A DNA stretch of 64,000 nucleotides from Rhodococcus koreensis (GCF_900105905.1 NZ_FNSV01000005.1:6076001-6140000); one strand, 5' to 3'. Positions 34,500 through 44,133 are shown, counted from the stretch's first letter. The notes: generated by a model not told the origin, from the sequence alone. Program-made: numbers and translations.

Positions 34500-36209
34500 C
34501 TACGCGACACTCTCCGTGACGCGCTCGAACACGACCTTCCCACCCAGCACGGTCGTGACGACCTGCATCGCGGGTATGTCGTGCGGATCGATGGTCTCGA
34601 GGTCGCCGTCGAGGATGCACAGGTCGGCCACCTTGCCGACCTCGAGTGATCCCTTCCAGTCCTCGGCGAAATCCTGCCAGGCCGCATTGATCGTATAGGT
34701 CCGGACGGCGTCGGCGAGCCCGATGGTCTGGTCGGGTCCGCTCACCGCGCCACTGGCCTTGCTTTCCCGCAGGATCATCGTCGAGATGCCCTGGCGCCAA
34801 TCGGGTGGTGTGACCGGTGCGTCGGAACTGCTCATCAGGTGCACCCCGGATTCGACGGCGCTGCGGTACGGCCACTCGTAGGCGGCGCGTTCGGTCCCGA
34901 CCACCCCCACCTCGAGGTCGGCGATCGTCCACTTGATCGTCGGGTTCATGTTGACGCCGATATCGTTCTCGGCCAATCGCTTCAGGGTGGCTTCGCTGAT
35001 GAAGTCGCCGTGGATCAGGTAGTGCCGGGCATCGTCGCGGGGGTGCGCGATCTATGCGGCGATGATCGCCTCGGCGACGGTGTCGATGGCACGGTCGCCG
35101 GTGACGTGCACACCGATCTGGTAGCCGGCTTCGTGACCGATGCGGACCATTTCGGTCACCTCGTACACCTGCCGCTCGTCGGTGTCGCCGCCGACGCACA
35201 GGGAGCCGCAGCCGCCGCCGACATACTCCTCGTGCATCCACGCAGTCTTGCTCGGCGGGATGCCGTCGGCGAACACCTTCACCCCGAGAACCCGGAACAT
35301 CCGCGGGTCCACCGTGTCCGGGACCTCGATGTCGGCGAGGTTCTTCCCGAAATCCTCGGCGGAACCGGACATTCCGGTGGGCAGGAGGAGCAGGTTGACG
35401 CGGGCGCCCAGTTCTCCGCGGCGGGCGAGGTCGGCGTACACCGACAGGCCCTCGGCGCCCATCGCACCGCCGGCGAGGGCTTCGCCGCCGGGGCCGATCG
35501 CGGGGTCGGTGAAGCTGGTGATCCCTTCGCTCTGCAGGATCGAGATCGCCGAGCGGAGTGCTTCCTCCCGGCGCTCCCGGGTGAGGGCCGGCAGAACCCG
35601 CTGCACGAGGGCCTGCGCTCCCTCCATGACGATGCCGGTCAGCAGGCCGTCCTCGCCGGTGGGCATGAGGCTGCCGGGCGGCAACGGGGTCGTCTCGTCC
35701 ACCGCGGCGAGGGCGAGCGCCGCGCTGTTCACCCACGATGTGTGCCGGGAGAAGTCCTGCAGGAACACGGGATTGTCCGGGGACACCTCGTCGAGGTCCC
35801 AACGGGTCGGTGTCCGCCCGTCCTCGGTGAGGCATTCGTCGAGATAGCCGTCGTCCCAGCCCGTTCCAATGATCCAGGCGCCGTCCTCGGCTGCCGAGGC
35901 GGCCTCCCGCACGAGTTCGCGGACGTCGGCGATCGACCGGACGGCCGGGAACGACACGTCGAGCGACAGCGGCGGCGTGTCGAGTCCGTAGGCGATGGCG
36001 TGCAGGTGCGAATCGTTGATTCCTGGGAGGATCGTCCTCCCATCGAGATCCGTGACCACCGTGTCCGGTCCGATCAGGGTTTCGATCTCGGCGTCGATGC
36101 CCACCGCGTGGACGAGTCCGTTACGCACCGCGAGGGCGGTGGCGATCGTGAAATCCTCGTCGACGGTGAAGACCTTGCCGCGGGTGTAGACGGCATCGGC
36201 GTAACTCAT
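34500..36209 (-). pseudogene. YtcJ-like amidohydrolase interrupted by an in-frame amber codon
   Basis: One continuous frame of 570 codons encodes an amidohydrolase of the YtcJ/LAF3 class: MSYADAVYTRGKVFTVDEDF, DGRTILPGINDSHLHAIAYG (metal HxH), HVTGDRAIDTVAEAIIAA, then HPRDDARHYLIHGDFIS and MSSSDAPVTPPDWRQGIS. A TAG at 35054-35052 splits it into parts of 385 and about 182 residues, with the sequence after the stop still fully family-like. A single base change (for example CAG to TAG) explains it, so this is a recent nonsense mutation, a read-through site or a sequence error. It is last in the copper amine oxidase/permease operon. Confidence 0.85.
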
Positions 36210-36243
36210 CGGTTCCTCCAGGGTGCTGTCGGTGGGAGGGCGG

Positions 36244-36765
36244 TCAGACGGCCATCGGGGCCATGCCCAGGATCATCAGTGCGGAACCCGCCGCCGCGGT
36301 CTTGACGCCGGAACGGCGCTCGCGGCGCGGGGTGGAGCGGAAGAGACACAGCGTCAGCAGTGCCCAGCACACGAGCACCACGAGAGGAAGCCAGCCGGTC
36401 GAGATTCCTGCGCCACCGTGATGGTGGCCGGAGGGTGCCGGCGCCGACGCCGCCGCGGCGGGAGCGGACATCGGCGCCAGGAGCAGCAGCACCCCCATCG
36501 CCGTGAGGTCGACCGCGCAGGGAACCGCGGTCCGGCGGTGCATGGTCTCGCCGGTGACGAACACGGCGAGTGCGATGAGGACGGCACCCCCCAGCAGGTG
36601 AATCCCTGCCGGCACAGCGGGGATCATCATCGCGATCATGGACAGCGCCATCGCACCGTGCGCAATCCGGACCCGGCAGTCCGTTCCGTGTGCCCGCCAC
36701 ATCGGGACGAGGGCCCCGACCGCTCCGATGAACATCGCCGCATGCACGGCAGGGATCTCGAACAT
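36244..36765 (-). CDS. DUF5134 multi-pass membrane protein
   Basis: 173 residues, MFEIPAVHAAMFIGAVGALV onward, with about five hydrophobic helices and a His-rich loop (APSGHHHGGAG). It resembles the actinobacterial DUF5134 family, often near copper proteins. Histidine and methionine clusters (MWRAHG, MALSMIAMMIP, GETMHRR) would fit metal handling, possibly supplying copper to the amine oxidase encoded upstream (inference). It lies 8 nt after the permease stop and 34 nt before the amidohydrolase. Confidence 0.65.
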   Translation of the reverse strand: MFEIPAVHAAMFIGAVGALVPMWRAHGTDCRVRIAHGAMALSMIAMMIPAVPAGIHLLGGAVLIALAVFVTGETMHRRTAVPCAVDLTAMGVLLLLAPMSAPAAAASAPAPSGHHHGGAGISTGWLPLVVLVCWALLTLCLFRSTPRRERRSGVKTAAAGSALMILGMAPMAV

Positions 36766-36773
36766 CGTCGGAC

Positions 36774-38213
36774 TCAGATCGTGGGAGTGAGTTCGCGGCT
36801 CTGTCCGACATCGGCCCGGCTCTGCCGGGTGACCCGGGCGACGACCAGTCCGGCGACGAAGAACAGTGCGATCACGGCGAGCAGGATGTCCGCGAGCAGT
36901 TCCGACCCGCCGATCAGGGTGGTGAAGTTGTCGAGCACCAACCAGGTGACGGCCACCAGACCCACGCATCCGAGCACGGGGGCGATCCGGGTGTGCCAGA
37001 GCCGGGTGTCCAGCCGGGTGCGGGCGAAGAACGCGATGATCGCGACGCTGGTGAGCACCATCAGCACCAGGATGCTCACGGTGGCCAGACCCGCCATCCA
37101 GGTGAACAGTTGCAGCACCGGGTCCGCGCCGGCGAGTGCGAACACCCCGACGACCACCGTCGCGGAGATCGTCTGGGCGATCGAGCCGACGTGCGGGGAA
37201 CCGTGCTTGGGGTGGGTGCGGGCCAGTGCCCGCGGGGCCGCACCCTTGCGGGCCAGGGCGAACACGTACCGGGAGATGGCATTGTGGAACGCCAGCAGCG
37301 CGGCGAACAGACTCGTGACCAGCATGATCGCCATGACGTCGGCGGCGGGTCCGCCCAGGAACTGCGCGGCGGCGGCGAACGTCAGCCCGGCAGGGTCGGC
37401 GGCGGCCGCGTCGGACACGTTGTCGCTGCCGAACGCGAGCACCACGGCCCAGCTGGCCAGGGCGTACACCAGTCCGATGACGATGACGGCGGCGTACGTC
37501 GCGATCGGGATCGTTCGCCGGGGGTTGCGGGCTTCCTCGCCGTAGATCGCGGTCGCCTCGAAGCCGATGAACGACGCGATCGCGAACATCAATGCGACAC
37601 CGGGGGATCCGCTGAAGAACGACGTCGGGGTGAACGACGCGAAGTCGATACCCGCGGCCCCGCCCCGCACCAGGACGCCGAACGACAGCGCGAGGATGAT
37701 GCCGATTTCGAGGACGAGGAGAACGCCGAGCACCTTGGCGCCCAGATCGATGCTGCGGTACCCCAGCACGGCCACGAGAGCGATGAGGACCAGCGCCCAC
37801 ATCCACCAGGGCAGGTCGGGTCCGCCGTACTGGACGACGAGGCCCTGAATGGTCGCGGCGGCCAGGCCGTAGACGGCGGCCTGGATGGCGGTGTAGGTCA
37901 GCAACGCGAGACCGGCGGCCCCGAGTCCGCAGGATTCGCCGAGACCCTTGGCGACGTAGGCGTAGAACGCACCGGTGTCGACCATGTGGCTGCTCATCGC
38001 CGCGTATCCGACGCTGAAGACGAGCAGGACCAGCGCGGCGATGAGGTAGGCGGTCGGGGCGCCCGCGCCGTTGCCGATCGCGATCATGACGGGCAGGGCG
38101 CCGCCGATCGCCGTGAGGGGAGCGGCGGCGGCGATGACGAGGAAGACGATCCCGACGACGCCGATGGATCCGCGCAGCTTGCCGGGTCCGGAACCTGTGG
38201 TGGTGTCAGACAT
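36774..38213 (-). CDS. APC superfamily amino acid/amine permease
   Basis: 479 residues from the ATG at 38213; its start overlaps the amine oxidase 3' end by 8 nt, so the two are coupled. About twelve transmembrane helices are evident. APC signatures include GIVFLVIAAAAPLTAIGGAL near the N-terminus, FIGFEATAIYGEEARNPRRT (conserved helix 6 region) and the following cytoplasmic loop ALARTHPKHGSPHVGS. It probably imports the amine or polyamine oxidised by the neighbouring copper amine oxidase (inference). Confidence 0.88.
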   Translation of the reverse strand: MSDTTTGSGPGKLRGSIGVVGIVFLVIAAAAPLTAIGGALPVMIAIGNGAGAPTAYLIAALVLLVFSVGYAAMSSHMVDTGAFYAYVAKGLGESCGLGAAGLALLTYTAIQAAVYGLAAATIQGLVVQYGGPDLPWWMWALVLIALVAVLGYRSIDLGAKVLGVLLVLEIGIILALSFGVLVRGGAAGIDFASFTPTSFFSGSPGVALMFAIASFIGFEATAIYGEEARNPRRTIPIATYAAVIVIGLVYALASWAVVLAFGSDNVSDAAAADPAGLTFAAAAQFLGGPAADVMAIMLVTSLFAALLAFHNAISRYVFALARKGAAPRALARTHPKHGSPHVGSIAQTISATVVVGVFALAGADPVLQLFTWMAGLATVSILVLMVLTSVAIIAFFARTRLDTRLWHTRIAPVLGCVGLVAVTWLVLDNFTTLIGGSELLADILLAVIALFFVAGLVVARVTRQSRADVGQSRELTPTI

Positions 38214-40164
38214 GAGTGCCTCCGTCCGAGTGGCAGCTGCTGCCTCCGGTCGAGCAGTGCTTCGACGTCGTGCGGGGCACATCGAGAGAGGGGTTGCGGT
38301 CGAAGAAGCCGTTGGGCTTCAACGTGAATCCGGTGTAGTCGACGGGCATGATCGGCCAGTCCTCCGGGCGCGGGAAGTGGGTGAGGCCGAACGTGTGCCA
38401 CACGACGAGGTCCTCGTTCTCCAGATCGCGGTCGCCGGCCACGAAGCTGGGCAGTCCGGCGCCGCCGGCGTGCTGGTTCACGAAATCGCCTGCCGCGTAC
38501 CGTTCCTTCTCGTCGAACTGGGTGACCCACAGGTGCTTGGTGGCGAACGTCGCCCGCGCAGCGATCGAGGAGTCGTCGTCGGCCAGCAGGATCGGCTGTC
38601 CCTCCGGGTGCAGTGCATACGCCACCGGCTTGCCCAGACGGTTCAGCTTGTTCGGGTTGCTGATGTGCCACACGCGTCCGACGCTGTTGTCCGCGAGGCG
38701 CTGAGCCTCGGATTCCTTCGTCAGCGGTGTGCGCTCGAGGGTGAACGCATTGCCGTGCAGGTTCCCGGGGCCCATCTTCACCCGCTTGGTCTGCACTTCC
38801 TCGACGGAGTTGCGGTCGCCGTCGATCATCATGTCGAGGCGGGCGCTGAACAGGTGCTGGTGGTACGGGGCGCCGAGGCCGGGGGCGATCTCCGAGGCGT
38901 ACGGGTAGTCGCCGCCCGGGTGACCCGACGTGAAGACGACGCCGGTGGCCTTGACCTCGAACTCGATGGTGCCGTCGAGGTAGAGGTACCAGAAGAAGCC
39001 GTAGTCGTAGTTGCCGATCGTGGTGAAGAAGGAGACGACCAGGCGGCGCTGGCGGCGCGTCTCGGCCGAGCCGGCCCACAGGTCGGTGTGCTTCCACAGC
39101 ACGCCGAAGTCTTCCTCGTGCATGCACACCGCGTTCTTCAGCGTCTTGGGGCTGCCGAACTCGTCGGCGATGACGGCGTCGAAGTAGGTGATGTCGCCGA
39201 CGCAGTCGCAGCCGAGTTCGAGGGCGTTCGCGTAGCGACCGACCATGTACTCGCCGGTGTCGAAGTAGTTCTGCCACGACCGGACCGGCGAGGGGTCGCC
39301 GTAGGGCACGACCATCTCGGCGATGGACGCGCGGTGGATGATCGGGCGAACCCGGTCGCCGTCGGCGAATCCGAGCTGATGGAGGACAAGTCCCTCGCGG
39401 GCGTCGAAGCCGACGCGGAACGACCACTTCTCCCAGTCGACGCGGTTGCCGTCGACGACGAAGCTGGGGCCCTCGGGCTGGGTGATCTCGATCGGCTTCT
39501 GGGTGGTGCGCAGCGGGCCGGTGACGGCGAGGTCGTCGAAGTTGCCCGACTCCTCGGGGATCGGGACGGCGCCGAGGTCGAGGACGTCGGTGACGGTCCG
39601 GTTCATGACGTCGACGAAGCCGACGAGCCCGTCGATCGGGTGAGCCCAGGCGTGGTCCTTCGGGTGGTCCTGGCGGAACGCGAGCCCGCGGAGGATCCGC
39701 TTGCCGGTCTCGCCGGGGTAGTCGAAGACGCCGGCCGAGAGGGGAGCGACCCGGACGTCGGCGACGTCGAGTCCGCGGGCGGCGAGTGCGGCGAGCCAGC
39801 GTTCGTCGGCGGACAGTACCTGCTCGACGAGTTCGAATTCCTCGTCCAGGACCGGCATCTGACCGTCCCGGGTGGCGTCGAGGGTGACCGAGCTGATGAC
39901 CGACCGCCGGGTCACGGACACCACGACGTCCACGGCGTTCGGGGACGAGATGTCGTGCAGCAGAACGCGGAATCGGCGATCGGTCTCGTTGGTCTCGGCC
40001 GGGTACAGGGTCGACTTGTCCGGTTCCTCGAGGCCGACGTAGACGAATCTCGTCTGCTCGGTCAGCGCGTCGGCGGCCTCGAGGATCTCGCGGAGCGATG
40101 CGATCTCTTCGACGGTCGGCAGCGACAGCGGGTGGTCGATACGCGCAGGGGAAAGGGTGGGCAT
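38206..40164 (-). CDS. Copper amine oxidase (primary-amine oxidase)
   Basis: 652 residues, the size of Arthrobacter phenylethylamine/histamine oxidases. The topaquinone precursor is Y386 in TIGNYDYGF (NYDY consensus). The catalytic base is D302 in YFDTGEYMVG. The copper ligands are H435 and H437 in PYHQHLFSARLD and the His in THFPRPEDWPIMP. It oxidises primary amines to aldehydes, releasing NH3 and H2O2. No signal peptide is seen, so it is probably cytosolic. First gene of an operon with permease, DUF5134 and amidohydrolase. The C-terminus has an unusual Cys/His tail (HCSTGGSSCHSDGGTHV). Confidence 0.94.
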   Translation of the reverse strand: MPTLSPARIDHPLSLPTVEEIASLREILEAADALTEQTRFVYVGLEEPDKSTLYPAETNETDRRFRVLLHDISSPNAVDVVVSVTRRSVISSVTLDATRDGQMPVLDEEFELVEQVLSADERWLAALAARGLDVADVRVAPLSAGVFDYPGETGKRILRGLAFRQDHPKDHAWAHPIDGLVGFVDVMNRTVTDVLDLGAVPIPEESGNFDDLAVTGPLRTTQKPIEITQPEGPSFVVDGNRVDWEKWSFRVGFDAREGLVLHQLGFADGDRVRPIIHRASIAEMVVPYGDPSPVRSWQNYFDTGEYMVGRYANALELGCDCVGDITYFDAVIADEFGSPKTLKNAVCMHEEDFGVLWKHTDLWAGSAETRRQRRLVVSFFTTIGNYDYGFFWYLYLDGTIEFEVKATGVVFTSGHPGGDYPYASEIAPGLGAPYHQHLFSARLDMMIDGDRNSVEEVQTKRVKMGPGNLHGNAFTLERTPLTKESEAQRLADNSVGRVWHISNPNKLNRLGKPVAYALHPEGQPILLADDDSSIAARATFATKHLWVTQFDEKERYAAGDFVNQHAGGAGLPSFVAGDRDLENEDLVVWHTFGLTHFPRPEDWPIMPVDYTGFTLKPNGFFDRNPSLDVPRTTSKHCSTGGSSCHSDGGTHV

Positions 40165-40206
40165 GTCGCGATCCTTTGGTTCTACGGGTGTTGAATAAAA
40201 AGCTTA

Positions 40207-40220
40207 GTGACGTACGTTAC
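40207..40220. promoter_or_regulatory. Candidate TetR operator upstream of the amine oxidase
   Basis: GTGACGTACGTTAC, a 14-bp near-perfect palindrome (one mismatched pair), 43 nt upstream of the amine oxidase start and next to an AT-rich AATAAAAAGCTTA stretch. The TetR gene at 40334 is adjacent, making it a likely target (inference). Confidence 0.5.
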
Positions 40221-40333
40221 AGCCGAGGTGCCCTCGTGTAAACAGTGAGTTTCCGACCCGGACATACTGGGCGTCCGGTCAAAGGTGCGCTAACGGATTC
40301 CGCAGCAACGGAATTGGACGAGCGTACGAAAAC

Positions 40334-40915
40334 TCAGAGCGTGGTGACGAACCGCTCGAGCATCTCCAGCTGACGCTCCGACGACGTCTCGCCCGGCGTG
40401 AGGACACCCAGAATCTGCATGCCCATCATCATGTTGAGCAGTTGCTCCACCACGATGGTGACGTCGATGTCGCCGACGGTGCCCTCCTCGCGGGCCTGCT
40501 CGAGGAAGATCGCCATCTGCGCGCGCCAGCGGTCCATCGTCCGCCGGTTGGTCGCGGCCATCTGCTCGTCGTACATGGCCCGCGGCCACAGGGAGGCGGC
40601 GATCCGGGCCTCGAGGAGTTTCTCCTCGTTGATCGGCATCACCTCGCGGCACAGGATGCGCAGGGCGTCGAGGCCGGTCGCGTCGCCGAGCGCCTCGGTG
40701 ATCCGGCGATCGGTGGCCTCGGAGATGTGCTCGTACGATGTCCGGAGGATCTCGTCCTTGCCGGCGAAGTAGTGGCTCAGGGCGCCGTTGGTGTACCCGG
40801 CCTCGGTGGCGATGTCGCGCATGTTCGCGGCCTCGATACCGCGGGCGGCGATCAGCCGCCAGGCGGCGGCGGTGATGCTTCGCCGACGCTCGTCGTGATC
40901 CACGAGCTTAGGCAC
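40334..40915 (-). CDS. TetR family regulator
   Basis: 193 residues starting at GTG 40915 (VPKLVDHDERRRSI), chosen because GGAGCAGG lies just upstream; a GTG six codons earlier has no ribosome site. The HTH is MRDIATEAGYTNGALSHYFAGKDEIL. The ligand domain includes MYDEQMAATNRRTMDRWRAQ and ends ERQLEMLERFVTTL. It resembles BetI/TetR_C_6 regulators used for amine and choline genes. It is encoded just upstream of, and on the same strand as, the copper amine oxidase operon, and probably represses it via the 40207 palindrome. Confidence 0.87.
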   Translation of the reverse strand: MPKLVDHDERRRSITAAAWRLIAARGIEAANMRDIATEAGYTNGALSHYFAGKDEILRTSYEHISEATDRRITEALGDATGLDALRILCREVMPINEEKLLEARIAASLWPRAMYDEQMAATNRRTMDRWRAQMAIFLEQAREEGTVGDIDVTIVVEQLLNMMMGMQILGVLTPGETSSERQLEMLERFVTTL

Positions 40916-40955
40916 GACGTGTACCTGCTCCACCAGCGATCATGCGACCACGGTA

Positions 40956-41276
40956 TCAATGAGCTCCGCCGAGATTGAGCACGACCACTCCGGAGACGAC
41001 GAGACCCAGTCCGAAGATCTTCGTCGCGGTCAGCGGTTCACCGAGGAATGCGGCCCCGATCGCGACGATCGCCGCCGTCCCGAGCCCCGACCACATGGCG
41101 TAGGCGATCCCGACCGGCACCGTCTTGACCGCCTGCGACAGGAACAGGAACGCGACGACGTACCCGGCCAGGCACCCGACCGTCGGCCACAGCCGGGTGA
41201 AACCCTCGGTGGACTTCAGCAGGCTCGTGCCGAACACCTCGGCGGCGATCGCGGCGAGCAGGAACACGTACGGCAT
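40956..41276 (-). CDS. Small multidrug resistance (SMR) family transporter
   Basis: 106 residues with four helices, the exact SMR size. MPYVFLLAAIAAEVFGTSLL contains the essential membrane Glu (E13), followed by KSTEGFTRLWPTVGCLAGYV, VPVGIAYAMWSGLGTAAIVA and LGEPLTATKIFGLGLVVSGV. Such EmrE/Mmr/SugE-like pumps export quaternary or guanidinium cations by proton antiport. It starts downstream of a terminator following the alcohol dehydrogenase and ends 40 nt before the TetR start. Confidence 0.92.
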   Translation of the reverse strand: MPYVFLLAAIAAEVFGTSLLKSTEGFTRLWPTVGCLAGYVVAFLFLSQAVKTVPVGIAYAMWSGLGTAAIVAIGAAFLGEPLTATKIFGLGLVVSGVVVLNLGGAH

Positions 41277-41295
41277 GGGGACAGGGAACCATGCC

Positions 41296-41330
41296 GGGAG
41301 CGGTGAGGCGTGCAGCGCCCCACCGCTCCC
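41296..41330. terminator. Hairpin after the alcohol dehydrogenase gene
   Basis: GGGAGCGGTG and CACCGCTCCC form a perfect 10-bp stem with a 15-nt loop, 11 nt after the leftward dehydrogenase stop and upstream of the SMR start. Confidence 0.7.
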
Positions 41331-41341
41331 GACGGTGCCGT

Positions 41342-42457
41342 CTACGAGTACATGATGACGCCGCGGACGTTCTCGGCCTTCCGCATGGCCTCGTAGCCGT
41401 CGTTGATCTGGTCGAGTGTGTATGTCCTCGTGATCATCTCGTCGAGCTTCAGCTGACCCTCCATGTACAGGCGGAGCAGATGAGGGATGTCGAACCGGAT
41501 GTTCGCGTTGCCGAACCACGCCCCCTTGAGTGTCTTGCGCATCGCCGTCAGATCGAACAGGTTCAGGTCGACGTCGTTCTGCGTGACGTCGCCGACCGAC
41601 ACGTGGACGCACGTGCCGCCCTTCGCCACCAGGCTCATCGCCGGAGCGATGATGCGGCCACTCGCATTCGCGACGGTGATGAGCACCTTGTCGGCCAACT
41701 GGCCCCACGTCAGGTCCTGGAGGAGGGGGAGCGCCTCGTCGATGCTCGCCGCGGTGTGGGTCGCGCCGAAGATCTTGGCCTGCTCCCGCTTGAACTCCGA
41801 GGGGTCGACGACCACGACGTGCCGGGCACCGGCGAGCGCCGCGCCCTGAACCGCCCCGCACCCGACGCCGCCCATGCCGATCACCACGACGGTCTCACCG
41901 GCCTGGACGCCGGCGGCGTACACCGACGACCCCCAGCCGGTCGTGACGCCGCAGCCGACCAGCGCCGCCTTGTCGAGCGGGATGTCCTTCGTGATCTTGA
42001 CGCACGAGGCCTCGTTGACCACCGTGTACGGCGAGAACGTCCCGATCAGGCACTGGATGGCAGCGTCCTTGCCGCGAACGTGGTGCCGCGCCGTGCCGTC
42101 CGAGATCTGCCATCCTTCGAGCAGGTGAGCACCCAGGTCGCAGATGCTGGACTGTCCGGTCGCGCACTGCCGGCACCGCCCGCACGCGGGGATGAATCCG
42201 AGTGCGACGTGATCGCCCTTCTCGACGCTGGTGACCCCCGGCCCGACCTCGAGCACGACACCGGCGCCCTCGTGCCCACCGATGAACGGGTAGTACTCGA
42301 GCGGCAGGCTGCCGTCCCGGACGTGTTCGTCCGAATGGCACATCCCCGACGCCGCCAACTGCAGCAGCACCTCCCCGTGCTTCGGCGGGTCGAGTTCCAG
42401 TTCTTCGATCTGCCACGGCTGACCGGGCTCCCACAACACAGCGGCCTGGGTCTTCAT
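41342..42457 (-). CDS. NDMA-dependent zinc alcohol dehydrogenase (mycofactocin-type)
   Basis: 371 residues. Catalytic zinc region GMCHSDEHVRDGSLPLEYYP and GHEGAGVVLEVGPGV; structural zinc cysteines in FIPACGRCRQCATGQSSIC; Rossmann motif VVIGMGGVGCGAVQGAALAG. The overall pattern fits the NDMA-dependent (Rxyl_3153-like) alcohol dehydrogenases of actinobacteria, which hold NAD tightly and depend on mycofactocin for reoxidation in vivo. It lies 40 nt downstream of an aldehyde dehydrogenase in the same operon, a natural alcohol-to-acid pair. The family call is by pattern, without alignment. Confidence 0.85.
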   Translation of the reverse strand: MKTQAAVLWEPGQPWQIEELELDPPKHGEVLLQLAASGMCHSDEHVRDGSLPLEYYPFIGGHEGAGVVLEVGPGVTSVEKGDHVALGFIPACGRCRQCATGQSSICDLGAHLLEGWQISDGTARHHVRGKDAAIQCLIGTFSPYTVVNEASCVKITKDIPLDKAALVGCGVTTGWGSSVYAAGVQAGETVVVIGMGGVGCGAVQGAALAGARHVVVVDPSEFKREQAKIFGATHTAASIDEALPLLQDLTWGQLADKVLITVANASGRIIAPAMSLVAKGGTCVHVSVGDVTQNDVDLNLFDLTAMRKTLKGAWFGNANIRFDIPHLLRLYMEGQLKLDEMITRTYTLDQINDGYEAMRKAENVRGVIMYS

Positions 42458-42497
42458 GTTTCCTGCTCCTGTCCGACGACGTCGATGGTGTACGGGA

Positions 42498-43985
42498 TCA
42501 GAGAATGATGGTGACGACCTTCTCCTCGGTGTTGGCTTCGATTCCGGCCCAGCCGAGTTCGCGTCCGGTGCCACTGGTCTTCATGCCGCCCCAGGGCAGG
42601 GCGGGATCGATGGGTGCCCAGCCGTTCACCGCCACCGCTCCGGCCCGGACCTTGCCGGCGAGGGTGTGGGCGTGGGAGACGTCGCGCGTCCAGATCGAGG
42701 CGGCGAGCCCGTAGTCGGTGGCGTTGGCGATCGCGATCGCCTCGTCGGTGGTGTCGAACGCGATGACGGTGCCGACGGGTCCGAAGATCTCCTCCCGCGC
42801 GATCTTCATGTCGTTGTTCGCGTCCGCGAAGATGGTCGGCTGGACGAAGAACCCGTCCCCGTCCGGGCGGCCACCGCCGGCGGCGACGCGGGCGCCCTCG
42901 CTGCGTCCGGCCGCGATGTAGTCGAGGACGGTGTCGCGCTGCTTCGCGTTGACCAGGGCGCCCATCGTGGTGGCCGGGTCGAACGGGTCGCCGAGGACCT
43001 GGGCGGACGCGGCGGCGGCGAGACCGTCGACGACCTGCGAGTACAGCGACCGGTGCACCAGGATGCGGGTGCCCGCGGCGCAGACCTCGCCCTGGTTGAA
43101 GAACAGTCCCATCGCGGTGCCGTTGATGGCGGCCTCGAGGTCGGCGTCCGGGAGGATGATCTGCGGGGACTTGCCGCCCAGTTCGAGGGTGGTGCGCTTG
43201 AACGTGTCGGCGGCGCGCTTGGCGATGATCCGGCCGACGCGGGGGCTGCCGGTGAAGCTGATCTTGTCGACGCCGGGGTGGGCGGCGAGCGCGTCGCCGG
43301 CGATCTCGCCGAGGCCGGGCACGACGTTGACGGTGCCCGCGGGCAGTCCGGCCTCCTCGAGCAGCGTCGCGAGGTGCAGGATCGACAGCGGTGCGTCCTC
43401 CGGCGGCTTCACCACCAGGGTGTTCCCGGCGGCCAGCGCCGGGGCGATCTTCCACGCCGAGATCATCAGCGGGGTGTTCCACGGGACGATCGCGCCGATC
43501 ACGCCGACCGGTTCACGGACGGTGTACGAGTGGGTGGGCTGACCGAAGTAGCCGGCGGTCGGGATGGACTGGCCGGTGATCTTGTCGGCCCAGCCGGCGA
43601 AGTGCCGGAACGTGCCCGCGGCCATCGGGATGTCGAGCATGGTGGGCTGGCCGACGGGCTTGCCGACGTCGAGGGCCTCGAGCCGGGCGAGGATCTCGCC
43701 GTCGCGCTCGATGAGATCGGCGACCTTGTTCAGGATCCGTCCGCGGGCGGCGCCGGGCAGTGATCCCCATTCACCGTTCAGCTGGGTGCGGGCGGCCCGG
43801 ACGGCGTCGTCGATGTCCTGCCCGGTTCCGGCGGACACGTCGACGAGGGGGCGTCCGGTGGCCGGGTTCAGGTCCGTGAACGTTCCGCCGTCCGAGGCCG
43901 GACGCCACTGCCCGCCGATGAACAGCTGCGTGGCGGTTCCATCAGGAAGCCCTGTGGCACTGACGTTCTCGTGTACTGCGGTCAT
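42498..43985 (-). CDS. NAD(P)+-dependent aldehyde dehydrogenase
   Basis: 495 residues from the ATG at 43985. Hallmarks are GVIGAIVPWNTPLMISAWKI, SFTGSPRVGRIIAKRA, TTLELGGKSPQIILPDAD (general base Glu) and FNQGEVCAAGTRILV (nucleophile Cys). It is the first gene of the leftward ALDH-ADH operon and divergent from an XRE-cupin regulator. Likely substrates are aldehydes from amine oxidation (copper amine oxidase upstream) or from alcohols (inference). Confidence 0.92.
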   Translation of the reverse strand: MTAVHENVSATGLPDGTATQLFIGGQWRPASDGGTFTDLNPATGRPLVDVSAGTGQDIDDAVRAARTQLNGEWGSLPGAARGRILNKVADLIERDGEILARLEALDVGKPVGQPTMLDIPMAAGTFRHFAGWADKITGQSIPTAGYFGQPTHSYTVREPVGVIGAIVPWNTPLMISAWKIAPALAAGNTLVVKPPEDAPLSILHLATLLEEAGLPAGTVNVVPGLGEIAGDALAAHPGVDKISFTGSPRVGRIIAKRAADTFKRTTLELGGKSPQIILPDADLEAAINGTAMGLFFNQGEVCAAGTRILVHRSLYSQVVDGLAAAASAQVLGDPFDPATTMGALVNAKQRDTVLDYIAAGRSEGARVAAGGGRPDGDGFFVQPTIFADANNDMKIAREEIFGPVGTVIAFDTTDEAIAIANATDYGLAASIWTRDVSHAHTLAGKVRAGAVAVNGWAPIDPALPWGGMKTSGTGRELGWAGIEANTEEKVVTIIL

Positions 43986-44021
43986 GGCGTCAACTCTCCC
44001 GGTGGTGTTGTGATGGCTGTC

Positions 44022-44074
44022 ACAAGCATGCGGGCGAGGGGGTGGCGTCGTCTTGCACGCACGCGCATGCTTGT
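44022..44074. promoter_or_regulatory. Inverted repeat in the ALDH/XRE-cupin divergent promoter
   Basis: ACAAGCATGCG (44022-44032) and CGCATGCTTGT (44064-44074) are exact reverse complements, 31 nt apart. Positioned 37 nt upstream of the aldehyde dehydrogenase start, they are a candidate operator for the XRE-cupin regulator. Confidence 0.5.
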
Positions 44075-44133
44075 TGCTCGTATGCGCACCGATTCGGCGT
44101 CCGGGGCCGCTGAGTCGCAGTTTCCTGACAGTA

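Noticed and set aside
36766..37806. Extension of the DUF5134 frame to 520 residues
   Set aside because: The upstream part is Arg-rich shadow of the permease gene; the ATG at 36765 starts a normal membrane protein.
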